A stretch of DNA of 32,101 bases from Candidatus Intestinimonas stercoravium. Lineage in GTDB: Bacteria; Bacillota; Clostridia; Oscillospirales; Oscillospiraceae. This document shows positions 1 through 6,637 of the stretch, in pieces; the stretch's first letter is position 1; each line of letters starts with the position of its first letter. Below the pieces are notes generated by a model, which was not told the DNA's origin, searched no databases, and saw only the letters and a list, made by a program, of their open reading frames with translations. The DNA lies in the NCBI GenBank assembly GCA_019117605.1, contig DWZK01000130.1, positions 1-32,101 of the forward strand, in the 5' to 3' direction. The position numbers and the translations under genes were made by a program.

Positions 1-100
1 GGGACACCGCCTGGCGGGAGACACCCAGGGCCTCGGCCAACTCCTGCTGGGACAGCCCCTTTTTCCTGCGCAGGGCGGGCAGCGTTTCCTTCAATTCCAT
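1..100 (-). CDS. XRE-family HTH regulator, N-terminal fragment
   Basis: The reverse strand starts with ATG at 98-100, preceded by GAGGTGAA at good spacing, and runs off the left edge of the window. The visible 33 residues contain the start of a Cro/C1-type helix-turn-helix (RRKKGLSQQELAEALGVSRQ), which would bind DNA as a transcriptional regulator. Only helices 1-3 are present, so target, effector domain and full length cannot be judged. It lies downstream of the ABC-F gene on the same strand but is separated from it by a terminator, so it is probably a separate unit. Confidence 0.8.
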   Translation of the reverse strand, partial: MELKETLPALRRKKGLSQQELAEALGVSRQAVS

Positions 101-141
101 ATCTGTTCACCTCACATGATAAAGCAGTACAACGAAAAAAG

Positions 142-185
142 AAACCGCAAGCGGGTTGCATTTTGGCAATTATCGCTTGCGGTTT
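142..185 (-). terminator. Rho-independent terminator of the ABC-F gene
   Basis: Perfect 12-bp inverted repeat (AAACCGCAAGCG / CGCTTGCGGTTT) with a 20-nt loop. On the minus strand it is followed by CTTTTTTCG, a good U-tract. It lies 42 bp past the ABC-F stop codon. Confidence 0.85.
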
Positions 186-226
186 GCGCAGATATTATGG
201 TCTTGCCACGGCATGGCCCGTGGGGC

Positions 227-1822
227 TCAGTCGGCCTTCTGGCTCTCCAGGTACTCGTCGTAGGTCATCTTGCGGTCAATGAGCTTGCCGTCGGAGGTGA
301 AGTCGAACACCCGGTTGGCCACGGTCTGCACCAGCTGGTGGTCGTGGGAGGCGAAGAGCACGTTGCACTTGACGGCCTCCAGGCCGTTGTTCAGGGCGGC
401 GATGGACTCCAGATCCAGGTGGTTGGTGGGCTGGTCCAGCAGCAGCACGTTGGCCCCGGAGAGCATCATCCGGGAGAGCATGCACCGGACCTTCTCGCCG
501 CCGGAGAGGACCTTCACGGGCTTGTAGATCTCGTCGCCGGAGAAGAGCATCCGGCCCAGGAAGCCCCGCAGGTAGGACTCGTGGGGGTCGGAGGACCACT
601 GGCGCAGCCACTCCACCAGATTGTCGTCGTTGTCCTTGAAGTACTCGGTGTTGTCCTTGGGGAAGTAGGAGAAGGTGGCGGTCTGGCCCCACTTCACCGT
701 GCCCTCGTCGGGCTCCCACTCGCCGGTGAGGATCTTGAAGAGGGCGGTCTGGGCGTTCTCGTTCTCGCCCACGAAGGCGATCTTGTCCCCGTGCTCCACA
801 GTGAAGCTCACCTTGTCCAGCAGCTTCACCCCGTCCACGGTCTTGCTCACGTCGGTGACGAAGAGGATGTCCTTGCCCACCTCCCGGTCGGGGGAGAAGG
901 ACACCCAGGGGTAGCGCCGGGAAGAGGCGGGCATCTCCTGTACGGTGAGCTTGTCCAGCAGCTTCCGGCGGGCGGTGGCCTGCTTGCTCTTGGACTTGTT
1001 GGCGGAGAAGCGGGAGATGAACTCCTGGAGCTCTTTGATCTTCTCCTCGTTCTTCTTGTTCTGGTTCTTGATGAGGGACTGCACCAGCTGGGAGGACTCG
1101 TACCAGAAGTCGTAGTTGCCCACATACATCTTGATCTTGCTGTAGTCGATGTCCACGATGTGGGTGCAGATGGTGTTGAGGAAGTGCCGGTCGTGGCTGA
1201 CCACGATGACGGTGCCCTCGAAGTCCAGGAGGAAGTCCTCCAGCCAGTTGATGGCGGCGATGTCCAGGTTGTTGGTGGGCTCGTCCATCATGAGGATGTC
1301 CGGGCTGCCGAAGAGGGCCTGGGCCAGCAGCACCTTCACCTTCAGCCGGGCGTCCACATGCTCCATCAGGTCCTGGTGCATGGACACGGGGATCCCCAGG
1401 CCCTGGAGGATCCGGCTGGCGTCCGACTCGGACTCCCAGCCCCCCAGCTCGGCGTACTCCTCCTCCAGCTCGCAGGCCCGGATGCCGTCTTCCTCGGTCA
1501 TCTCTTCCTTGGCGTAGAGGGCCTCCTTCTCCTTGCCGATGTCATAGAGGCGCTGGTTGCCCATGATCACCGTGTCCATGACGGTGTAGGCGTCGTAGGC
1601 GTTCTGGTCCTGCTTGAGCACCGACATCCGGGTCTTGGGCAGGATGGACACCTCGCCGGAGGTGGGCTCCAGCTCGCCGGAGAGGATCTTCAGGAAGGTG
1701 GACTTGCCCGCGCCGTTGGCGCCGATGATGCCGTAGCAGTTCCCCTTGACGAACTGCAGGTCCACATGGGAAAAAAGGGGCTGGCCGCTGTAGGAGAGGC
1801 TCAGGTCGGATACTGTGATCAT
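227..1822 (-). CDS. ABC-F family ATPase (YkpA/YbiT-like)
   Basis: 531-residue soluble protein with two ABC domains joined by a charged linker (about 235-290). This is the ABC-F layout, whose members act on ribosomes (translation factors or antibiotic protection) rather than in membranes. The first domain has Walker A GANGAGKS (34-41) and Walker B MMDEPTNNLD with the catalytic Glu at 181. Its signature region (157-162) reads DARLKV instead of LSGGE. The second domain has LSGGE at 439-443, but its Walker A reads GENENAQT (Gln358 for Lys) and its Walker B reads LLLDQPTNHLD (Gln464 for Glu). All the altered elements belong to one composite ATP site. The start has a GAGGAG site. Best match in memory is the YkpA/YbiT group; a specific resistance role cannot be assigned. 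Confidence 0.93.
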   Translation of the reverse strand: MITVSDLSLSYSGQPLFSHVDLQFVKGNCYGIIGANGAGKSTFLKILSGELEPTSGEVSILPKTRMSVLKQDQNAYDAYTVMDTVIMGNQRLYDIGKEKEALYAKEEMTEEDGIRACELEEEYAELGGWESESDASRILQGLGIPVSMHQDLMEHVDARLKVKVLLAQALFGSPDILMMDEPTNNLDIAAINWLEDFLLDFEGTVIVVSHDRHFLNTICTHIVDIDYSKIKMYVGNYDFWYESSQLVQSLIKNQNKKNEEKIKELQEFISRFSANKSKSKQATARRKLLDKLTVQEMPASSRRYPWVSFSPDREVGKDILFVTDVSKTVDGVKLLDKVSFTVEHGDKIAFVGENENAQTALFKILTGEWEPDEGTVKWGQTATFSYFPKDNTEYFKDNDDNLVEWLRQWSSDPHESYLRGFLGRMLFSGDEIYKPVKVLSGGEKVRCMLSRMMLSGANVLLLDQPTNHLDLESIAALNNGLEAVKCNVLFASHDHQLVQTVANRVFDFTSDGKLIDRKMTYDEYLESQKAD

Positions 1823-1889
1823 ACGTCACTCCTCATATCAGATCAGAAATCATAGAGCGCCCGGGATCGGGCACTGCAAACGCCTGACT

Positions 1890-1918
1890 AGTATATCAAA
1901 CTCCCGCTGAAAAGAAAA
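1890..1918 (-). promoter_or_regulatory. Probable sigma-A promoter of the ABC-F gene
   Basis: On the minus strand TTTTCT, a 17-bp spacer and TATACT lie about 70 bp upstream of the ABC-F start. The -10 box is good and the -35 box weak. Confidence 0.5.
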
Positions 1919-1951
1919 GGAGCAAAAGGGCCAAAGATCGGCGATCTTCTC

Positions 1952-1980
1952 TTGACGGCGGTGGCGATCCCTGCTATCAT
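1952..1980 (+). promoter_or_regulatory. Sigma-A promoter of the DUF1622 gene
   Basis: TTGACG, a 17-bp spacer and TATCAT, ending 42 bp upstream of the ATG. Confidence 0.8.
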
Positions 1981-2022
1981 GGGCGGCACAGACACCACAG
2001 ACGGCAGAAAGGAGCGCGGGAC

Positions 2023-2373
2023 ATGCCTTTCCTGCACCAGTTCCTGGAGGCGGTCACCGGACTGGCCATCCAGATCTTCGAGCTCATGGGAGTAGCGGTC
2101 ATCATCTGCTCGGGCCTGAGCGGCATCTACCACTATATCCGCAGGGATCCGCAGACCCGGCTCAAGCTGGCCAAAGGCATGGCCATGGGCCTGGAGTTCA
2201 AGCTGGGGAGCGAGATCCTGCGCACCGTGGTGGTCCGGGACCTGAGCGAGATCGCCATCGTGGGGGCCATCATCCTCCTCCGGGCCGCCCTCACCTTCCT
2301 CATCCACTGGGAGATCAAAAACGAGGAGGCGGACCTGGAGGCGGATCTGGACCGCCGGCCGGGCGAGCGATAG
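2023..2373 (+). CDS. DUF1622 family small membrane protein
   Basis: 116 residues with two predicted membrane helices, about residues 13-36 (rich in I, G, V) and 74-96 (EIAIVGAIILLRAALTFL). Between them is a basic cytoplasmic stretch with RxxLxxGLEFKLGSEILRT-like spacing. The pattern of a first helix, a short basic loop, a 'GLEF..GSEILRT' segment and a second helix is that of DUF1622, which is widespread and of unknown function. The C-terminal tail is charged and probably cytoplasmic. The gene has its own promoter and an AAAGGAG site 10 nt before ATG, and stands alone between two terminators. Confidence 0.85.
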   Translation: MPFLHQFLEAVTGLAIQIFELMGVAVIICSGLSGIYHYIRRDPQTRLKLAKGMAMGLEFKLGSEILRTVVVRDLSEIAIVGAIILLRAALTFLIHWEIKNEEADLEADLDRRPGER

Positions 2374-2386
2374 GAGCGACACATGG

Positions 2387-2431
2387 ACGGCACAGCCCCC
2401 GGGGCCCGCAGGGCCCCGGGGGCTGTGCCGT
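2387..2431. terminator. Shared hairpin between convergent DUF1622 gene and coaBC
   Basis: A perfect 21-bp stem (ACGGCACAGCCCCC... ) with a 3-nt loop, GCA, lies between the two convergent stop codons. There is no clear U-tract on either strand, so termination is inferred from position and stability. Confidence 0.65.
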
Positions 2432-2440
2432 CCTCTCGGG

Positions 2441-3658
2441 CTACCGGGCGCATCGACCCGCCCGCCGCCGGAGGATCTCGTCCAACAGGCGGTGGGCGGC
2501 CTCCTCCTTGGACAGGAGGGGCAGTTCCAGCACATCGGTGGGAGAGATGAGGGTGAGCCGGTTGGTGGCTGTACCGAACCCGGCGCCCGCCTCTTTCAGG
2601 CTGTTGGCGGCGATCAGGTCCAGGCGCTTCTTCTCCAGCTTCTTCCGGGAGTTGTCCACCAGGTCCCGGGTCTCCATGGAGAAGCCGCAGAGGAACTGGC
2701 CCGGCACCCTGTGCTCTCCCAGCCAGGCCAGGATGTCCCGGGTGCGGGACAGGGGGATGGTAAGGGCGGCGTCCCCCAGGTCCTCTTTCTTGAGTTTGTC
2801 CTCCGCCTGGTGCGCAGGGCGGTAGTCCGCCACAGCGGCGGCCTTGATGATGATATCCTGCTCAGGGGCGCGGGCGGTGACGGCCTCGAACATGTCCTGA
2901 GCGGACACCACATCGACCATCTCCAGATAGGCCGGTCTTTTGAGGGATGTGGGACCGGATACCAGGGTGACCTGCGCCCCACGGGCGGCGGCGGCCCGGG
3001 CGATCGCATACCCCATCTTGCCTGTGGAGTGGTTGGTGAGATAGCGCACCGGGTCCAGAGCCTCCTGGGTGGGCCCGGCGGTGACCAGGACCCGCAGCCC
3101 ATCCATGTCCCTCTCGTGAGAGATGGCATGGAGCACGGTCTCCAGCAGATCTTCCGGCTCCGGCATCTTGCCTTTTCCCACTGCGCCGCAGGCCAGACGG
3201 CCGCTGGCGGGCTCCACGATCTCCCAGCCGTACCGCCGCAGGGCGGCCAGATTGTCCTGGGTGACCGGGTTCTCATACATCCGGGTGTTCATGGCGGGAG
3301 ACGCGATCTTGGGGCAGTCACAGGCCAGCACGGTGGTGGTCAGCATGTCATCGGCCAGGCCGTGGGCCAGCTTGGCCAGCACATTGGCCGTGGCGGGGGC
3401 CACCAGCACCAGGTCCGCCTGGTCCGCCAGGGAGATGTGCTCCACCTGGAAGGGATAGTTGCGGTCGAAGGTGTCCACCGATACCCGGTTCCCGGTCAGG
3501 GACTCAAAGGTGTGGGGGCCCACGAACTCAGTGGCGTTCCTGGTCATGAGCACCTGGACGCAGGCGCCCTGCTTCACCAGCGCAGAGGCCAGGGCGGCGG
3601 CCTTGTAGCAGGCGATGCCTCCTGTGACACACAGGAGTATGGTCTTTCCATTCAACAT
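2441..3658 (-). CDS. coaBC: Bifunctional phosphopantothenoylcysteine decarboxylase / phosphopantothenate-cysteine ligase
   Basis: 405 residues, the usual length for CoaBC, which carries out the second and third steps from pantothenate to coenzyme A. The N-terminal flavoprotein half has GGIACYKA (residues 14-21), the FMN-site motif ASPAMNTRMYENP and the flexible-lid cysteine in LACGAVGKGKMPEP. The C-terminal ligase half starts near 185 with LVTAGPTQEALDPVR and LTNHSTGKMGYAIA (CTP site) and includes IIKAAAVADYRP and the KLKK motif. The ATG is preceded by GAGAGGA. It is transcribed away from the ECF S-component gene from a back-to-back promoter pair, which supports a shared role in CoA precursor supply. 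Confidence 0.97.
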   Translation of the reverse strand: MLNGKTILLCVTGGIACYKAAALASALVKQGACVQVLMTRNATEFVGPHTFESLTGNRVSVDTFDRNYPFQVEHISLADQADLVLVAPATANVLAKLAHGLADDMLTTTVLACDCPKIASPAMNTRMYENPVTQDNLAALRRYGWEIVEPASGRLACGAVGKGKMPEPEDLLETVLHAISHERDMDGLRVLVTAGPTQEALDPVRYLTNHSTGKMGYAIARAAAARGAQVTLVSGPTSLKRPAYLEMVDVVSAQDMFEAVTARAPEQDIIIKAAAVADYRPAHQAEDKLKKEDLGDAALTIPLSRTRDILAWLGEHRVPGQFLCGFSMETRDLVDNSRKKLEKKRLDLIAANSLKEAGAGFGTATNRLTLISPTDVLELPLLSKEEAAHRLLDEILRRRAGRCAR

Positions 3659-3687
3659 GGGAAACGTCCTCTCTTCAGATTTCCACC

Positions 3688-3716
3688 ATTATAGCAGAGC
3701 CGGAGGAGGTTTTCCA
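3688..3716 (-). promoter_or_regulatory. Sigma-A promoter of coaBC
   Basis: On the minus strand TGGAAA, a 17-bp spacer and TATAAT, 30 bp upstream of the coaBC ATG. Confidence 0.75.
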
Positions 3717-3724
3717 GATTCCCA

Positions 3725-3753
3725 TTGTTTTTTATGGACCTGTCCCGTATAAT
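3725..3753 (+). promoter_or_regulatory. Sigma-A promoter of the ECF S-component gene
   Basis: TTGTTT, a 17-bp spacer and TATAAT. Its -35 box lies only 8 bp from the -35 box of the divergent coaBC promoter. Confidence 0.7.
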
Positions 3754-3759
3754 AGCCCT

Positions 3760-3934
3760 GTGTCTCGCGTCCTGAGTCCGCTGTACTCCCGCTGGGAGAC
3801 GGCAGGTCTCTGCCGGACGGGAGGCCGCCCATATCATGCGCTGTATCCCGTGCAGGGCGGGGCCCGGAGCGCCCGGATCCCCCGACCGCCGGACACGCCC
3901 CGGAACGGGAACGGCAGCTAGAGGTGATGTCATC
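3760..3934 (+). promoter_or_regulatory. Long GC-rich 5' leader of the ECF transporter gene
   Basis: About 175 nt separate the predicted transcription start from the GAGGTGAT ribosome site. The leader contains a small perfect hairpin (CGGCAG GTCT CTGCCG) and further GC-rich complementary segments. I do not recognise a known riboswitch class: no TPP, FMN, cobalamin or SAM core is visible. A regulatory RNA is possible but unproven. Confidence 0.35.
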
Positions 3935-4627
3935 ATGAAAACGGTATCCGCACAGTCCCAACGGCGCACGCAGGTGCGCAGCCTGACCCTCCTGGCGATG
4001 TTCACTGCCATCTTGTTCCTGCTGGCCTTCACTCCCATCGGGATGATAGACCTTCCCATCATCAAGGCCACAGTGCTCCACGTCCCGGTCATCATCGGCT
4101 CCCTCCTGCTGGGGCCGAAGAAAGGGGCCTTCCTGGGCGGGATGTTCGGCCTGACCAGCCTGGTGAAGAACACGCTGGCCCCCGGGCTCTCCTCCTTCGC
4201 CTTCACGCCGCTGATCCCGGTCCCCGGCCTGGACCGGGGCAGCCCTTGGGCGCTGGTGGTGTGTTTCGTGCCCCGCATCTTGGTGGGCGTCACCCCCTGG
4301 CTGGTATACGCTCTGTTCCGGCGGCTCTTCCGGCGGCGGGGCGGTCTCCGGGCGGGGGGCATGGTCCTGGCCGCTGTGGCGGGCGCGGCCACCAACACCG
4401 GACTGGTGATGGGACTGATCGCCGTGGTGTTCCGTGACGCCTACGCCGCCGCACAGGGGATCCCGGTGGAAGCGGTGCTGGGCTTCGTGCTGGGCATCGT
4501 CGTGGCCAACGGCGTACCGGAGGCCATCGTGGCGGCGATCCTCGTCCCTGCTGTATGCGTACCGATCGGCAGGGCGCTGGGACTGGAGGAGGCCGGAGAC
4601 GGCGCTGCTCGGCTGCCCATGATGTGA
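3935..4627 (+). CDS. ECF transporter S component (putative pantothenate-type)
   Basis: 230 residues, about six membrane helices, no ATP-binding motif. S components are the substrate-binding membrane subunits of energy-coupling-factor vitamin importers and use the shared EcfAA'T module encoded elsewhere. The segment LPIIKATVLHVPVIIGSLLL followed by GPKKGAFLGGMFGLTSL is typical of the ECF S family. The ATG at 3935 follows GAGGTGAT; an in-frame ATG at 3836 has no ribosome site and was rejected. Being divergent from coaBC with paired promoters, pantothenate (PanT-like) is the best substrate guess, from context only. Riboflavin or another vitamin is not excluded. Confidence 0.85.
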   Translation: MKTVSAQSQRRTQVRSLTLLAMFTAILFLLAFTPIGMIDLPIIKATVLHVPVIIGSLLLGPKKGAFLGGMFGLTSLVKNTLAPGLSSFAFTPLIPVPGLDRGSPWALVVCFVPRILVGVTPWLVYALFRRLFRRRGGLRAGGMVLAAVAGAATNTGLVMGLIAVVFRDAYAAAQGIPVEAVLGFVLGIVVANGVPEAIVAAILVPAVCVPIGRALGLEEAGDGAARLPMM

Positions 4628-4637
4628 TGCCATACAG

Positions 4638-4725
4638 GTCCGCCCCATCCGCCAGAGAGGGCGGGGAGGCCGCGCGGCTTTTCCGCGCCGGTCCCGCCCC
4701 GGGGGACATGGGGGAGGGGGCGGAC
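4638..4725. other. Multi-branched hairpin region of unknown role
   Basis: An outer 9-bp pairing (GTCCGCCCC at 4638-4646 with GGGGCGGAC at 4717-4725) encloses three small hairpins: CCGCC/GGCGG (4649-4664), GCGCGG/CCGCGC (4672-4688) and GTCCC/GGGAC (4691-4706). It lies between the ECF gene stop and the tRNA terminator. It may end the ECF transcript, although no U-tract follows on the plus strand. Confidence 0.4.
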
Positions 4726-4753
4726 TGATGTATAAAAAAGGAACATGTAAAAC

Positions 4754-4791
4754 AAAAAACTCTTGAGACCGTGCGGTCTCAAGAGTTTTTT
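4754..4791 (-). terminator. Terminator of the tRNA operon
   Basis: Perfect 17-bp stem (AAAAAACTCTTGAGACC with its complement) and 4-nt loop. On the minus strand it ends in TTTTTTGTTTT, directly after the tRNA-Val CCA end. It can also act on the plus strand. Confidence 0.95.
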
Positions 4792-4792
4792 G

Positions 4793-4868
4793 TGGTGGAG
4801 ACAACAGAACTCGAATCTGTGACCTCTCGCGTGTGAGGCGAGCGCTCTACCAGCTGAGCTATGCCTCC
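4793..4868 (-). tRNA. tRNA-Val (CAC anticodon)
   Basis: 76-nt cloverleaf including an encoded CCA. The acceptor arm GGAGGCA pairs with TGTCTCC, with one G-T pair. The anticodon stem is CTCGC/GCGAG and the loop CTCACAC gives CAC, reading GUG. The T arm is ACAGA/TCTGT with loop TTCGAGT. It is the last gene of the three-tRNA operon. Confidence 0.95.
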
Positions 4869-4882
4869 ATGTTTGGGGACGT

Positions 4883-4957
4883 TGGTGACGCGTACGGGAA
4901 TCGAACCCGTGTTACCGCCGTGAAAGGGCGGTGTCTTAGCCGCTTGACCAACGCGCC
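4883..4957 (-). tRNA. tRNA-Glu (TTC anticodon)
   Basis: 75-nt cloverleaf with encoded CCA. The acceptor GGCGCGT pairs with ACGCGTC. The anticodon stem is CCGCC/GGCGG and the loop CTTTCAC gives TTC. The T loop is TTCGATT. The overall sequence resembles firmicute tRNA-Glu closely. Confidence 0.96.
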
Positions 4958-5007
4958 ATGGGGATATAGAGGGATGCCCTATATCTCTTGGTGCAGCTGA
5001 AGCTGCA

Positions 5008-5084
5008 TGGTAGCGGCACCTGGATTTGAACCGGGGACACTACGGGTATGAACCGTATGCTCTAGCCAACTGAGCTATGCCGCC
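5008..5084 (-). tRNA. tRNA-Met (CAT anticodon, elongator type)
   Basis: 77-nt cloverleaf with encoded CCA. The anticodon stem is TACGG/CCGTA and the loop TTCATAC gives CAT. The 5' end GGCGGCATAGCTCAG is paired at position 1, unlike initiator tRNA, so an elongator Met is likely. A tRNA-Ile2 modified at C34 is less likely but cannot be excluded from the anticodon alone. It is first in the operon. Confidence 0.93.
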
Positions 5085-5113
5085 GAAGAGGCCCCTTCAA
5101 CAGGGCGAGATTC

Positions 5114-5142
5114 AGTATACCTGATAAAGGGGGATTTGTCAA
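5114..5142 (-). promoter_or_regulatory. Strong sigma-A promoter of the tRNA operon
   Basis: On the minus strand TTGACA, a 17-bp spacer and TATACT, 30 bp upstream of tRNA-Met. Close to perfect consensus, as expected for stable RNA genes. Confidence 0.93.
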
Positions 5143-5182
5143 CAGCTTTTTTCTATTTTTTCGAAAAAGATCGCCGGGGGCC

Positions 5183-5875
5183 TCACTCGATCTTGTAGCC
5201 CACGCCCCACACGGTCTTGATGAACCGGGGGTTCCTGGAGGGCTCCCCCATCTTCTCCCGCAGGCGGCGGATGTGGACCATGACCGTGTTGTTCCGGTCC
5301 AGGTACTTCTCCCCCCACACGGTCTCGAAGAGCCGCTCGGCGGAGATGACCTGCCCCCGGTTCTCGCAGAGCATCCACAGGATGTCGAACTCGATGGGGG
5401 TGAGGCTCAGCTCCCGGTCGTAGAGGGTGCACTGGTGGGTGGCCCGGTCGATCACCAGGCCGTTGAAGTCGATGACCTCCCCGGCGGACTGCTTGTCCGG
5501 GGCATTGTAGCGGATGTAGCGGCGGAGCTGGGCCTTCACCCGGGCGGTGAGCTCCAGGGGGTTGAAGGGCTTGGTGAGATAGTCGTCCGCCCCGATGGTG
5601 AGCCCGGCGATCTTGTCCATGTCCGCGCTCTTGGCGGTGAGCATGATGACGGGGAAGTGGTGCTCCTTCCGGATCTCTCCGCACAGGGTGAGCCCTGAGA
5701 TGTCGGGCAGCATCACGTCCAGCACCGCCAGATCCACCGGCTGCTCCCGCAGGAGCGCAAGGGCCTCGGTGCCGCTGCCGCAGGTATAGACGGTGAAGCC
5801 CTCGCTGCGGAGATACACCGCCACCAGGTCGGCGATCTCGGGCTCGTCGTCCACCACAAGGATCTTCGCATCCAC
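5183..5875 (-). CDS. VanR-like OmpR-family response regulator
   Basis: 230 residues. The N-terminal receiver domain has KILVVDDE, the phospho-acceptor Asp in LAVLDVMLPD, LTAK and the KPF motif. The C-terminal OmpR/PhoB winged helix ends in FIKTVWGVGYKIE. It resembles VanR of vancomycin-resistance systems throughout (TLCGEIRK, GADDYLTKPFNPLE, TPIEFDILW). The GTG start at 5875 follows GGAGGAGGG. The frame extends upstream to 5944, but that part lies over and beyond the promoter, so it is not translated. No histidine kinase gene and no vanH/A/X-type genes are in the window, so the partner kinase is elsewhere or absent. Confidence 0.93.
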   Translation of the reverse strand: MDAKILVVDDEPEIADLVAVYLRSEGFTVYTCGSGTEALALLREQPVDLAVLDVMLPDISGLTLCGEIRKEHHFPVIMLTAKSADMDKIAGLTIGADDYLTKPFNPLELTARVKAQLRRYIRYNAPDKQSAGEVIDFNGLVIDRATHQCTLYDRELSLTPIEFDILWMLCENRGQVISAERLFETVWGEKYLDRNNTVMVHIRRLREKMGEPSRNPRFIKTVWGVGYKIE

Positions 5876-5896
5876 GGTCCATCCCTCCTCCTCCCC

Positions 5897-5926
5897 ATTA
5901 TAGGGGCCGGGGAGGGAGGCCGTCAA
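5897..5926 (-). promoter_or_regulatory. Sigma-A promoter of the VanR-like gene
   Basis: On the minus strand TTGACG, an 18-bp spacer and TATAAT. The start point falls just upstream of the ribosome site, giving a leader of only about 15 nt and fixing the GTG start. Confidence 0.85.
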
Positions 5927-5981
5927 GGCATCTGGCGCGATCATAAGAAAAAGGTAATATCTGCAAAGCGGGCGGCGGCGC

Positions 5982-6221
5982 TCAGAAGATCCAGCGCAGG
6001 GCCACCGACAGCAGCAGGGCCGCGGCGGCGGGGAGCAGGTTCTCCAGCCGGAAGGGCTGGTCCAGCAGCCCCTTCACCAGCAGCACCACCGCCGCCAGCC
6101 GCAGCAGCCAGGGCAGCAGGGAGAGCAGGATCGCCAGGGGCAGGCCGATCAGCAGCAGCACCACGCACAGCACGGGGATGGCCGCCAGGCAGAAGAGGCT
6201 CAGGGTCAGCAGGGTCAGCAT
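5982..6221 (-). CDS. Small hydrophobic membrane protein, unknown function
   Basis: 79 residues, almost entirely hydrophobic: a leucine-rich N-terminal segment with two helices (about 3-25 and 27-49) and a third near the C terminus (about 61-77), separated by a short polar stretch (DQPFRLEN). The ATG follows AAAGGAG at 9-nt spacing, which is the main reason to accept it. I do not recognise a family. It lies upstream of the VanR-like gene on the same strand, but that gene has its own promoter. No clear promoter for this ORF was found. Confidence 0.65.
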   Translation of the reverse strand: MLTLLTLSLFCLAAIPVLCVVLLLIGLPLAILLSLLPWLLRLAAVVLLVKGLLDQPFRLENLLPAAAALLLSVALRWIF

Positions 6222-6346
6222 ATCTCTCGTCTCCTTTTCGTTTCTTTCCAGGTCATCTCGAGGATACCACGGCCCCCTTAAAAAGGGGGTGGAGAAAAGA
6301 TCAAAAAAAGATTAAAATATGGGGCTCCCGAATATGCGCCGCAAAA

Positions 6347-6414
6347 ATGGAAAGTGTACTTGACATTTTATGCGCCAGGTGCTATGCTGGTGCCATGGAA
6401 AGGAAGCTTTCCAT
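6347..6414 (+). promoter_or_regulatory. Operator-like ATGGAAAG repeats around the HTH promoter
   Basis: ATGGAAAG occurs at 6347-6354, just upstream of the -35 box. It recurs as one arm of a perfect inverted repeat at 6395-6414 (ATGGAAAG GAAG CTTTCCAT), just downstream of the -10 box. The placement fits a repressor binding both sides of the promoter, probably the HTH protein encoded next. Confidence 0.55.
6360..6388 (+). promoter_or_regulatory. Sigma-A promoter of the HTH/membrane-protein operon
   Basis: TTGACA, a 17-bp spacer and TATGCT, about 45 bp upstream of the GTG start. Confidence 0.88.
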
Positions 6415-6433
6415 CCGGAAGGGAGGGAGAGGT

Positions 6434-6637
6434 GTGAAGAACCGACTGGAGGCGCTCCGCAAGGCCCGGGGCATCCGGCAGGAGGAGCTGGCCGCGGCCC
6501 TGGAGGTCTCCCGGCAGACCATCGGGTCGCTGGAGAACGGGCGCTACAATCCCTCCATCCTGCTGGCCTTCAAGATCGCCCGGTATTTCGGCCTCGCCAT
6601 CGAGGATATCTTCATCTATGAGGAGGGAACGTCGTGA
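6434..6637 (+). CDS. Small XRE-family HTH transcriptional regulator
   Basis: 67 residues, essentially one Cro/C1 helix-turn-helix domain (LEALRKARGIRQEELAAALE, then VSRQTIGSLENGRYNPS), ending with the FGLAIEDIFIYEE tail usual in the YozG/CopG-like small regulators of Firmicutes. The GTG start at 6434 follows GGGAGGGAGAG. An in-frame ATG at 6347 lies upstream of the promoter and was rejected. The stop overlaps the next gene's GTG start (GTGA), so the two are translationally coupled. Small HTH plus membrane protein is a common firmicute pair; autoregulation through the adjacent ATGGAAAG sites is likely but inferred. Confidence 0.9.
   Translation: MKNRLEALRKARGIRQEELAAALEVSRQTIGSLENGRYNPSILLAFKIARYFGLAIEDIFIYEEGTS

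Noticed and set aside
5876..5944. N-terminal extension of the VanR-like protein to an upstream ATG
   Set aside because: The extra codons overlie the -10 and -35 boxes, and the GTG at 5875 has a good ribosome site and begins the conserved receiver domain.
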